Of a stretch of 64,000 bases of DNA, positions 56,115 through 64,000 are shown piece after piece. Position numbers and translations under genes: made by a program. Source of the DNA: Actinomycetota bacterium (GTDB taxonomy: Bacteria > Actinomycetota > Thermoleophilia > Solirubrobacterales > Solirubrobacteraceae); assembly GCA_005885515.1 (NCBI GenBank), contig VAWK01000019.1, forward strand, positions 38,832 to 102,831, given 5' to 3'. The stretch's first letter is position 1. Each line of letters opens with the position of its first letter. The notes beneath the pieces were generated by a model. That model was not told the origin of the DNA. It saw nothing but the letters and a program-made list of their open reading frames with translations, and searched no databases.

Positions 56115-57530
56115 TCAGCCGCGCTCGAACATGCGCACGCGCTCGTAGTCGGTGACGACTTCGTCGAACAGGCGTTGCTCAGTGCGGCCGTAGTTGAGGT
56201 AGTGGCGCCACACCTCCTCGCCGAACGTGCGCTTGGCGAAGTCGCTGGCCTCCCAGCCGTCGACGGCCTCGCGCAGCGATGACGGGAACGGCTCAGCCTC
56301 GCCCGCGGCGTACGCGTTGCCGACCAGCTCCGGGCCGGGCTCGATCGCATTCTGGATGCCGTCGATGCCCGCCGCGAGCAGCGCGGCGAACCCGAGGTAG
56401 GGATTCACATCCGCCCCGGGAATCCGGCACTCCATCCGGCGCGACTGCCCGTGACCGACGATGCGAAAACCGCACGTGCGGTTGTCGCGTCCCCACGAGA
56501 TCGAGGTCGGTGCCCAGCTCTCGGTCGCGTAGCGCTTGTAGGAGTTGACGCTCGGCGCGACGAACAGCGCGAGCTCGCGTACGTGCTTGCGCAGGCCACC
56601 CAGGTAGTGGCGAAACACGTCGGTCTCCTCGTCGCCGTCGACGAAGGCGCTCTTCGCCGAATCGCGATCGACGAGGCTCATGTGAATATGGCAGGAGCTG
56701 CCGATGTCCTTCTCCGACGGCTTGGCCATGAAGCTGGCCGAGATGCCGTTGAGGTTGGCGATCTCCTTGACGCCGTTCTTATAGATCGTGTGGCGGTCCG
56801 CCGCCGTGACGGCGTCGGCGTAGCGAACGTTGAGCTCGTGCTGCCCGTACCAGGCCTCGCCCTTGGAGAACTCGACCGGGATCCCAGCGCCCTGCATGCC
56901 GCGTCGCAGCTGCTGGATGAACGGCTCGTCCATCGTGGTCGCGAGCACGTGGTAGTCGAGGATGTAGGGGATCGTGGGAGTTAGGTCGCGATACCCCTTG
57001 CTCCACGCCTCCGCGTAGCTCTCCTTGTAGAGGTAGAACTCGAGCTCGGAGCTCATCATCGGCGTATACCCCAGCTCGTTAGCGCGCTCGTACTGCGCAA
57101 TCAGGACCTGCCGCGGCGACTCGACCACCGGACCGCCATCGTGTGAGACGACGTCGCACAGTACGAGCGCCGTCGAGTCGAGCCAGGGGATCCGCCGCAG
57201 CGTCGAGATGTCGGGAGCGATCCCGAAATCGCCGTAACCCTTCTCCCAGTTGGCCATCTGATAGCCCGGCACCGGATCCATCTCCATGTCGAGCGCGAGC
57301 AGGTAGTTGCAGCCCTCGACGCCGTGGGACGACACCTCTTCCAGGAAGTACTCGCCCTGGATGCGCTTGCCCATCAGCCGTCCCTGCATGTCGGTGAAGG
57401 CGGCCACGATCGTGTCGATCGTTCCCTCCCTGATCTCCCGCTCGAGCTCCTTGAGCGTCAGCATCCCCCGCAGCTCGCCGGGTCCCCCCGGACGGCTGGC
57501 GCGCTCCCCGCTCCTCGCCTCGATCGCCAT
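56115..57530 (-). CDS. Glutamine synthetase family protein (possibly gamma-glutamyl-amine ligase)
   Basis: SELEFYLYKESY; ANLNGISASFMAKPSEKDIGSSCHIHMSL; RMECRIPGADVNPYLGFAALLAAGIDGI. Confidence 0.9.
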   Translation of the reverse strand: MAIEARSGERASRPGGPGELRGMLTLKELEREIREGTIDTIVAAFTDMQGRLMGKRIQGEYFLEEVSSHGVEGCNYLLALDMEMDPVPGYQMANWEKGYGDFGIAPDISTLRRIPWLDSTALVLCDVVSHDGGPVVESPRQVLIAQYERANELGYTPMMSSELEFYLYKESYAEAWSKGYRDLTPTIPYILDYHVLATTMDEPFIQQLRRGMQGAGIPVEFSKGEAWYGQHELNVRYADAVTAADRHTIYKNGVKEIANLNGISASFMAKPSEKDIGSSCHIHMSLVDRDSAKSAFVDGDEETDVFRHYLGGLRKHVRELALFVAPSVNSYKRYATESWAPTSISWGRDNRTCGFRIVGHGQSRRMECRIPGADVNPYLGFAALLAAGIDGIQNAIEPGPELVGNAYAAGEAEPFPSSLREAVDGWEASDFAKRTFGEEVWRHYLNYGRTEQRLFDEVVTDYERVRMFERG

Positions 57531-57585
57531 TAGGTGATTAATACTCCCTAGCCGACGACCGCGCTACCGCAATAGCATCCCGGCA

Positions 57586-58941
57586 ATGATCACCGTGCGC
57601 GAGCCCGCTACCGAGACGGTGCTCACCGAGATCCCGGCGGCCGATCGGTCGCTGCTGGACGCCGCGGTCGCGCGCGCGAGGGAGAGCGCCCCGGCGTGGC
57701 GTGCGCTGACGCCGCGCGCCCGCGCGCGAGCGCTGAGCGACCTCGCCGCCGCGCTCGAGCAGCATGTCGAGGAGCTCGCGCTGCTTGAGGCGCGCAACGC
57801 GGGCAAGCCGATCGCGGACGCGCGTGGCGAGATGGAGATGGTCATCGACGCGTTCCGCTACTACTCTGGCGCGCCGGAGCGACCGCTCGGCGAGACGATT
57901 CCGGTGGCGGGCGGGCAGGCCTTCACGGTTCGTGAGCCGCTCGGCGTTGTCGGCCTGATCACGCCCTGGAACTTCCCGCTCTTGATCGCCTCATGGAAGC
58001 TTGCCCCCGCGCTCGCCGCCGGCAACGCCGTCGTGCTCAAGCCCGCGGTGCTGACGCCGATGACGGCGCTGCGTTTCGAGCAGCTGGCGAGCGAGGCGGG
58101 CATACCCGAGGGCGTCGTCAACGTCGTGGTCGGCGCCGGCAGCACGGTCGGCCAGCGCTTGGTCGAGCATCCCGACGTAGCCAAGATCGCGTTCACCGGA
58201 TCCACGGAGGTCGGTCGCCAGATCGCGGCCGCCGCCGCGCCGACGATCAAGCGGGTGACGCTCGAGCTCGGCGGCAAGTCGCCGAACATCGTCTTCGCCG
58301 ATGCCGACCTGCAGAAGGCCGCCGCGGCCGCCCCGGCGGCTGTCTTTGGCAACGCCGGACAGGACTGCTGCGCGCGCTCGCGCATCCTCGTCCAGCGCGA
58401 GGCGATCGATGAGTTCATGCAGGAGCTCGAGCAGGTAGTGCGCTCGATCCGGGTGGGCGATCCGCTCGATCACAGCACGCAGATGGGACCGCTGATCTCG
58501 GCCGGGCAGCGCGAGGCGGTCTCCTCGTTCCTCAACGGCGAGGCGCCGATCGCGATCCGCGGCAGCGCGCCGGAGGGGCCCGGCTACTGGTTCCCCCCGA
58601 CCGTGCTCGCGCCAGTTGACCCGCATGCGCGCGCCGCGCGCGAGGAGATCTTTGGGCCGATCGCGGTGGTGATCCCGTTCACCGATGAGGCCGATGCGAT
58701 CCGGATCGCGAACGACACGATCTACGGGCTGTCGGGCTCGATCTGGACGCGCGACGGCGCGAAGGCGCTACGGGTCGCGCACGCGTTGGAATGCGGAGTC
58801 CTGTCAATCAACTCGAACACCTCGGTGCGCGTGGCCACGCCGTTCGGCGGCTTCAAGCAGTCGGGCTACGGCCGCGAGCTCGGCCCGCACGCACTCGACG
58901 CCTACACCGAGGTCAAGTCGATCTTCTTCGCCACCTCGTGA
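57586..58941 (+). CDS. Aldehyde dehydrogenase
   Basis: TPWNFPLLIASWKLAPALAAGNAVVLKPA; LELGGKSPNIVFADADL; FGNAGQDCCARSRILVQ. Confidence 0.96.
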   Translation: MITVREPATETVLTEIPAADRSLLDAAVARARESAPAWRALTPRARARALSDLAAALEQHVEELALLEARNAGKPIADARGEMEMVIDAFRYYSGAPERPLGETIPVAGGQAFTVREPLGVVGLITPWNFPLLIASWKLAPALAAGNAVVLKPAVLTPMTALRFEQLASEAGIPEGVVNVVVGAGSTVGQRLVEHPDVAKIAFTGSTEVGRQIAAAAAPTIKRVTLELGGKSPNIVFADADLQKAAAAAPAAVFGNAGQDCCARSRILVQREAIDEFMQELEQVVRSIRVGDPLDHSTQMGPLISAGQREAVSSFLNGEAPIAIRGSAPEGPGYWFPPTVLAPVDPHARAAREEIFGPIAVVIPFTDEADAIRIANDTIYGLSGSIWTRDGAKALRVAHALECGVLSINSNTSVRVATPFGGFKQSGYGRELGPHALDAYTEVKSIFFATS

Positions 58942-59678
58942 GGCTCCAGGGCAAGGTCTGCGTCATCACGGGCGCCGCCGGCGGAATCGGCGCGGCGACC
59001 GCCGCGCTCTTCCAGCGCGAGGGCGCCAAGGTGGTGGGCGCCGACGTCGCCGAGAACGCTCCTGGCGATCTCTCGCTGCAGGTCGACGTCACGCAGGAGG
59101 GCCAGGTCGCGGACATGTACGGGCGCGCGCGCGAGACGTTCGGACGCATTGACGTGCTCTTCAACAACGCAGGCATCGCGCCGAGCGACGACGCTTCCGC
59201 GCTCGAGACCACCGCCGATGCTTGGCAGCACGTGCAGGACGTGAACCTCAAGGGCGTGTTCCTGTGCTGCAAGCACGGCATCCCGCATCTGCTCGAGGGC
59301 GGCGGCGGCTCGGTGATCAACACGGCCTCGTTCGTCGCCGTGATGGGCGCGGCGACATCGCAGATCTCCTACACCGCCTCCAAGGGAGGCGTGCTCGCGC
59401 TCTCGCGCGAGCTGGGCATAGAGTTCGCACACCGTGGCGTGCGCGTCAACGCCCTGTGCCCGGGTCCGGTCGACACGCCCTTGCTGCGCGAGCTGTTCGC
59501 CAAGGACCCTGAGCAGGCCGCGCGCAGGCTTGTGCACGTGCCGATGGGACGCTTCGCGCGCGCGGAGGAGATCGCGCACGGCGCGCTGTTCCTCGCCAGC
59601 GACGAGGCAAGCTACGTCACCGCCTCCACCTTCCTGATCGACGGCGGCATCAGCGGCGCGTACGTGACGCCCGTGTGA
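58938..59678 (+). CDS. Short-chain dehydrogenase/reductase
   Basis: VCVITGAAGGIGAATAALF; NNAGIAP; YTASKGGVLALSRELGIE; GTG start overlaps ALDH stop. Confidence 0.95.
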   Translation: MRLQGKVCVITGAAGGIGAATAALFQREGAKVVGADVAENAPGDLSLQVDVTQEGQVADMYGRARETFGRIDVLFNNAGIAPSDDASALETTADAWQHVQDVNLKGVFLCCKHGIPHLLEGGGGSVINTASFVAVMGAATSQISYTASKGGVLALSRELGIEFAHRGVRVNALCPGPVDTPLLRELFAKDPEQAARRLVHVPMGRFARAEEIAHGALFLASDEASYVTASTFLIDGGISGAYVTPV

Positions 59679-59755
59679 CGGGAGCGCGTTAGCCGCTCTG
59701 ATGTGCGAACGGAGCAGGGGCGCCGCGTGTACCACCGCCGACATACGCTCTGCTC

Positions 59756-60361
59756 ATGACCGATCGGCACGCGATCGCGCTGCGTCGGGCCGCCGGGCTC
59801 ACGGCCGCGACCGTGGTGTGGAACCTCAGCGTGGGCATCACCGCCGTCACGACGGCGGTGGCGACGGGCAGCCTTGCTCTGATCGGTTTCGGGGTCAACG
59901 CCGTCGTCGATTCGTCCGTGTCCTCGCTGCTCGTGTGGCGATTCCGGGCTGCGGCCTCGGGACGCTCCGAGCACGCGGAGGCGGTCGAGCGCCTGGCAGT
60001 GCGCGTCGCGGGTGCCGCATTCACGATCATCGCCGTCTATCTGTCGGTGCAGGGGGCGCGGGCACTGCTGGCGGGCAAGCGGGCAGATACGTCTGTGTTT
60101 GGGATCGCGGAGGGGGTGGCAGCGCTGGCCGTGCTGCCGTATCTAGCCGTCGCGAAGTACCGACTCGCCCGCCAGCTGCACAGCCGCGCGCTACACGCCG
60201 ACAGCCTTCTGACCGCCTCGGGCATTGCGCTGGCGATCGTTGCTCTCGCGAGCCTTCTGGTGCAGCGCGCAACCGGATGGCGCTCGGCCGACCCCGTCGG
60301 AGCGCTGCTCATCGCTGCGGCTCTTGCCTGGCAGGCGTCCCGCTCTCTGTGCGGGCGCTAG
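59756..60361 (+). CDS. Cation diffusion facilitator-like transporter
   Basis: TAVATGSLALIGFGVNAVVDSSVSSLLVWRF; SRALHADSLLTASGIALAIV. Confidence 0.8.
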   Translation: MTDRHAIALRRAAGLTAATVVWNLSVGITAVTTAVATGSLALIGFGVNAVVDSSVSSLLVWRFRAAASGRSEHAEAVERLAVRVAGAAFTIIAVYLSVQGARALLAGKRADTSVFGIAEGVAALAVLPYLAVAKYRLARQLHSRALHADSLLTASGIALAIVALASLLVQRATGWRSADPVGALLIAAALAWQASRSLCGR

Positions 60362-60394
60362 TGGATTTGCCAGCGGCAGGCCGCTTGCGTGGCC

Positions 60395-61738
60395 TCAGGC
60401 AACGGCGGCGAACAGACGCCATGTACCAGGCACGCCCTTGAGCACATGTTCGCCTCTATCGGCGAATTCGATACGCGAGCCGGCAACTAGGTCCTTCACC
60501 GTCGAGGACACGAGCACCTCGTTGGCTTCCGCCTGCTGGGCGACCCGGCTTCCGATGTGCACGGCGATCCCGCCCACGTCGTCGCCTCGGCGCTCTAGCT
60601 CGCCCGTATGTACACCGGCGCGCACGCGGATTCCCAGCCGTCGTGCACCATCGCTGATCGCCATAGCGCAGCGAATCCCCCGCGCCGGACCGTCGAATGT
60701 TGCGAGGACGCCGTCCCCGGTGCTCTTCACTTCGTTTCCAGAGAACCGCTCGAGCTGCCTCCTCACCATCTCGTCGTGGGCGTCCAGGAGCTCGCGCCAG
60801 CTTCTGTCGCCGATATCGCTGGCCTGCTCGGTGGACGCGACGATGTCCGTGAACAGCACCGTGGCCAGCACACGATCGTCGTCGCGCTCGCTGCGCGAAC
60901 CGGTCAGGAACTCCTCGATCTGGCCGACCACCTCGTCGGCGTTCTGCTCCCAGGGATAGTGATCGGTGCCCGGTAGCTCGACCAGCGTCGCGCCGGGGAT
61001 GTGGGCCGCCGTGTAGCGACCGTAGTTGACGTTGATCCACCGCTCGTCAGACCTCTGCAGCACCAGCGTCGGCACGCGCACCGTGGGCAGCACCGGGCGG
61101 ATGTCGATCTCGGTGTTGACCTCGAGCAGGGCCACGGCCGCGCCGGGACTGGCGGCCGAGCGCCAGTAGTGCGCATACCATCCCCGGGCGCTCTCATCGC
61201 CAGCGAGACTGGGCGTGCAGAACTCCACGCCGCTGCCATCGGGAGTCCCCCAGCTGTTCTCCATCGCCTCGCGAAGCAGATCCCAGAACTCCGCCGTCCA
61301 GGCCCACGGACACTCCTCGTCGGCCAGCCCGATCACGAACGGGGCAAACAGCACCATCGCCGCCGTGCGCTCCGGATAGGTGGCGGCGAACATGATCGCG
61401 GAGCAGGCCCCCTCCGAGGTTCCGAACACGGCGGCACGCTCCGAGCCGACCGCGTCCAGCACGGCCTGCATGTCGTCCATCCGATCGTCCATCGTCGGCA
61501 CGCCAGCGACTGGATCGGACAAGCCCGTCCCGCGCTTGTCGAACAGGATCAGCCGGCAGAACGATGCAAGATGCTCGTAGAAACGCACGATCGCCGGCCT
61601 GCTCCAGGAGAACTCGATGTGCGAGCACCAGGAGTTGGCGAAGATTAGATCGAACGGGCCCGATCCCACCACCTGGTAAGCGATGTGAACCCCGTCGGGC
61701 GCCTTGGCGTAGCGCGTCTCGGGCATGACCGCCGGCAT
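60395..61738 (-). CDS. Alpha/beta hydrolase-class III adenylate/guanylate cyclase fusion
   Basis: N-term APDGVHIAYQVVGSGPFDLIF, FGTSEGACSA; C-term ATVLFTDIVASTEQASDIGDRSWRELLDAHD...EVKSTGDGVLATFDGPARGI. Confidence 0.93.
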   Translation of the reverse strand: MPAVMPETRYAKAPDGVHIAYQVVGSGPFDLIFANSWCSHIEFSWSRPAIVRFYEHLASFCRLILFDKRGTGLSDPVAGVPTMDDRMDDMQAVLDAVGSERAAVFGTSEGACSAIMFAATYPERTAAMVLFAPFVIGLADEECPWAWTAEFWDLLREAMENSWGTPDGSGVEFCTPSLAGDESARGWYAHYWRSAASPGAAVALLEVNTEIDIRPVLPTVRVPTLVLQRSDERWINVNYGRYTAAHIPGATLVELPGTDHYPWEQNADEVVGQIEEFLTGSRSERDDDRVLATVLFTDIVASTEQASDIGDRSWRELLDAHDEMVRRQLERFSGNEVKSTGDGVLATFDGPARGIRCAMAISDGARRLGIRVRAGVHTGELERRGDDVGGIAVHIGSRVAQQAEANEVLVSSTVKDLVAGSRIEFADRGEHVLKGVPGTWRLFAAVA

Positions 61739-61913
61739 GCGACGAGTATCCTCGGCGCGCGCCCCAAGGACAAGCTTGCTCGTCGCACCGAACCGGAAGC
61801 AAACGGACGTCGCCGCGTCACTCGCTCACTGGGACAACCTTCGCAAGACGGTCGCAGCATCGCCGGGCCGAGGGGCCGTGATCGGCTCTGCGACGCCGTT
61901 TTCGACGTGTGGT

Positions 61914-61941
61914 GTCGCACCAGTCGAACCCACCGTCTCCA
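61914..61941 (+). repeat. tRNA/tmRNA-3'-end-like repeat copy 1 (candidate att relic)
   Basis: GTCGCACCAGTCGAACCCACCGTCTCCA; CCCACCGTCTCCACT is identical to ssrA 3' end 47908-47922. Confidence 0.7.
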
Positions 61942-61947
61942 CTACGA

Positions 61948-62436
61948 TCAGGATCCGACTCGGCGCAAGCCGAGCATCGGCAGGTTTCGCACCACCGCCT
62001 CCACGGGTTCGCCCTCGAGTCGGTTCAGGCGGGCAAGCCTTCGGGCGATCACGCGGCTGTAGATCGGGTGGGCGTCGCGGAAGGCCTCTGCCCTGGCGCG
62101 TCCCTCGGCCTCGTCCAGCTCGCGCCACGCGACCGGCCGCTTCTCGCCTCGGACGTGAATCTCCACGAGTCCGCCAGCAATCACGTTTTTGTACCAGTCG
62201 GAGTCTCTGCTCCACATCGGTGAAACGAAGATCTCCCCCCGGTCGGGATCCTCGGCCAGTATCGAGAGCGGCGTCTTATACAGCCTGCCGCTCTTGCGCC
62301 CGCGATTGACGAGGATGAGCACCGTCGGTGGCGGTGAGAGCACCGGAATCAACCAGCGGGTGCCATTGCGATCAAGGGCGCCCGTCATCCGCAGGGCGCG
62401 GCCAAAGACTCGCGCCATGCGCGACTTGCCACTCAC
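61948..62436 (-). CDS. Nitroreductase/deazaflavin-dependent (Ddn-like) family protein
   Basis: VLILVNRGRKSGRLYKTPLSILAEDPDRGEIFVSPMWSRDSDWYKNVIAGG. Confidence 0.85.
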   Translation of the reverse strand: MSGKSRMARVFGRALRMTGALDRNGTRWLIPVLSPPPTVLILVNRGRKSGRLYKTPLSILAEDPDRGEIFVSPMWSRDSDWYKNVIAGGLVEIHVRGEKRPVAWRELDEAEGRARAEAFRDAHPIYSRVIARRLARLNRLEGEPVEAVVRNLPMLGLRRVGS

Positions 62437-62445
62437 GCCGCGCGA

Positions 62446-63183
62446 TCAGCTCGGGTATTCGTCTTTGCGCCAGGCGCGGGGCTCGTCGGGCTCAGCCTTG
62501 GGCGTTCGCTGAAGCAGAAACGAGTGGTATGGCGCGACGAACGGATCGGGTGCCATCACCGTGTAGGTGTGGTACACACGTCCGTTCTCGCGCGCGAAGG
62601 CGATGAAGCTCGGGCCCTCGCGCAGCCCGTCCTCGAGCTTGGCTCCGACCTGTCGCCCCCAGTCCTCGAGCCACTCGGGGGGGTTGTCGATCATGTTCTT
62701 GACCTCGGGGATCTCCTGCGCCTGCTCGGGCGTGAGCGCGAGCCCGAAGTCGAACGGAAACTCCGTCCCATACGTCGAGACGTACGGGAACTGCCAACCC
62801 ATCCGCTGCTTGTAGGCGACGAGCCGATCGATCGGCGCGCGCGAGAAGCAGATGAGCGTCACGTCGCGATGGTTCAGATGCACGCGCGTGGCGTCGAGCT
62901 CATCCCCCAGGTTCGAACAGCCGGGGCAGGCGCCGAGCTCGTAATCGGGCCCGAACATGATGTTGTAGGCGAGCAGGTGCGAGCGCCCGTCGAAGAGCTC
63001 GGCGAGCGTCTTCTTCCCTTCCTCGGTGTCGAACTGGTACTCCTTCTCAACTGAAACCCAGGGGAGCTGACGGCGCTTCTCGGTCACCTTCCGGCCGAGC
63101 TTCGCGTGCTCGGCCTCGAGCTTCGCAAGTGCGTCCCGAGCCGCCTGCCATTGCTCGCGGGATCCAACCTTGTGGTCGGGCAT
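62446..63183 (-). CDS. DUF899 family thioredoxin-like protein
   Basis: LPWVSVEKEYQFDTEEGKKTLAELFDGRSHLLAYNIMFGPDYELGACPGCSNLGDELDA. Confidence 0.92.
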   Translation of the reverse strand: MPDHKVGSREQWQAARDALAKLEAEHAKLGRKVTEKRRQLPWVSVEKEYQFDTEEGKKTLAELFDGRSHLLAYNIMFGPDYELGACPGCSNLGDELDATRVHLNHRDVTLICFSRAPIDRLVAYKQRMGWQFPYVSTYGTEFPFDFGLALTPEQAQEIPEVKNMIDNPPEWLEDWGRQVGAKLEDGLREGPSFIAFARENGRVYHTYTVMAPDPFVAPYHSFLLQRTPKAEPDEPRAWRKDEYPS

Positions 63184-63298
63184 GTTGACTCCTTTGGCCG
63201 TTCGTCGTGTCGGCGTCGGCGGCAGTGGCGTGTCGTCGGTGGCCGCCTGCCGGCGCCCGTACGTTAGGACCGGTACGCCACGGCGGACTAATCGCCGC

Positions 63299-63326
63299 GT
63301 CGCACCTGTCGAACCCTCGGTCTCCA
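63299..63326 (+). repeat. tRNA/tmRNA-3'-end-like repeat copy 2 (candidate att relic)
   Basis: GTCGCACCTGTCGAACCCTCGGTCTCCA; 25/28 identical to copy 1. Confidence 0.65.
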
Positions 63327-63484
63327 TATTTTGGCGGCGGGCGCTGTTGGCGGCCGGCGTGGGTAGCTTCAAGGCGGAGCATCCCGGTCTATCCACGTCC
63401 ATGCCGGGGTGGGGTCGTCCCGGGCGAGGCGTCCGCTGGGGTCGCGCCGACGCCTCCTTACGCGGTGCGCCATCATCGCCTGCG

Positions 63485-64000
63485 GTGGCTGATCGCGAGG
63501 ATCTCGACTTCACCTACTCGCTGACCGATCGGATCTTTCGACTCAGCATGGGAGAGCTCGCCGACTTCAGCGGAGCCAAGTACGACGGCAACTTCTCGCT
63601 GAGCCTCGAGGAGGCTCAGCGCCGCAAGCACGAGTACGTGGCCGAACAGCTCGGGATCGGACCGGGCAAGCGGATACTCGACTTGGGCTGTGGATGGGGT
63701 GCACTATTGAACTTCATCGGCGATCGTGGCGGTACAGGAATCGGCGTAACCTTGTCGGCTGCGCAGGCGGCAGCCTGCAGGCGCCACGGCCTCGAGGTCC
63801 AGCTCTTCGACGCGCTGCAGGTGAGTCGAGAGAGCTTCGGTGGGTTCGACGCCGTGGCGAGCCTGGGCGCGTTCGAGCACTTCTGCTCGCCGGAGGAGTA
63901 CCGCGCGGGCCGCCAGGAGGAGGTCTATCGCGGACTGTTCGCACGGATCGCGAGCGTCCTGCCCGACCGGGGCCGCTTCTATCTGCAAACGATGGTGTTC
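63485..64000 (+). CDS. SAM-dependent methyltransferase, cyclopropane-fatty-acid synthase family (3' truncated by window)
   Basis: TDRIFRLSMGELADFSGAKYDGNFSLSLEEAQRRKHEYVAEQLGIGPGKRILDLGCGWGALLNFI...GVTLSAAQ; start uncertain. Confidence 0.8.
   Translation, partial: MADREDLDFTYSLTDRIFRLSMGELADFSGAKYDGNFSLSLEEAQRRKHEYVAEQLGIGPGKRILDLGCGWGALLNFIGDRGGTGIGVTLSAAQAAACRRHGLEVQLFDALQVSRESFGGFDAVASLGAFEHFCSPEEYRAGRQEEVYRGLFARIASVLPDRGRFYLQTMVF

Overview
High-GC actinobacterial chromosome segment, probably Thermoleophilia/Solirubrobacterales-like (lineage is inference). From 1 to about 47.3 kb it is mostly housekeeping: 3' end of an ETF-quinone oxidoreductase gene; rpmE; DUF1385; a TetR/YceI/FMN-reductase locus; prfA-prmC-tsaC/sua5; a ZTP(pfl)-riboswitch-like leader upstream of glyA; a wecA/tagO-like transferase; envelope glycosyltransferases and a polysaccharide deacetylase; the complete F1Fo ATP synthase operon (atpI-like-B-E-F-H-A-G-D-C); a nucleotide-sugar cluster with ahcY; CtaG; short HPF; a secreted alpha/beta hydrolase; secA; prfB with a +1 programmed frameshift site; nadC-nadA; M16 and S41 peptidases; an RNase R-like gene; smpB; an M50 protease; and ssrA (tmRNA). 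Downstream of ssrA the content becomes accessory: truncated XRE/MmyB-like regulator, aldo/keto reductase, glutamine amidotransferase, a glpK-glpA(BFD)-FAD oxidoreductase trio, an APC permease/glutamine-synthetase-like/ALDH/SDR set, CDF transporter, alpha/beta hydrolase-adenylate cyclase fusion, Ddn-like protein, DUF899 and a truncated CFA-synthase-like methyltransferase. Main observations: (i) ssrA-3'-end-like repeats at about 61.93 and 63.31 kb suggest tandem att relics bounding a 14-15.4 kb island in ssrA; (ii) a ZTP riboswitch with a readable Shine-Dalgarno-sequestering expression platform; (iii) three 16-bp palindromic operators in a TetR/YceI intergenic region; (iv) a glycosyltransferase fused to a degenerate NodB-like domain; (v) a heptapeptide-repeat extension on PrmC; (vi) several likely frameshifts and convergent stop-less overlaps. 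All calls come from reading the sequence and supplied ORF translations; no database search was run.
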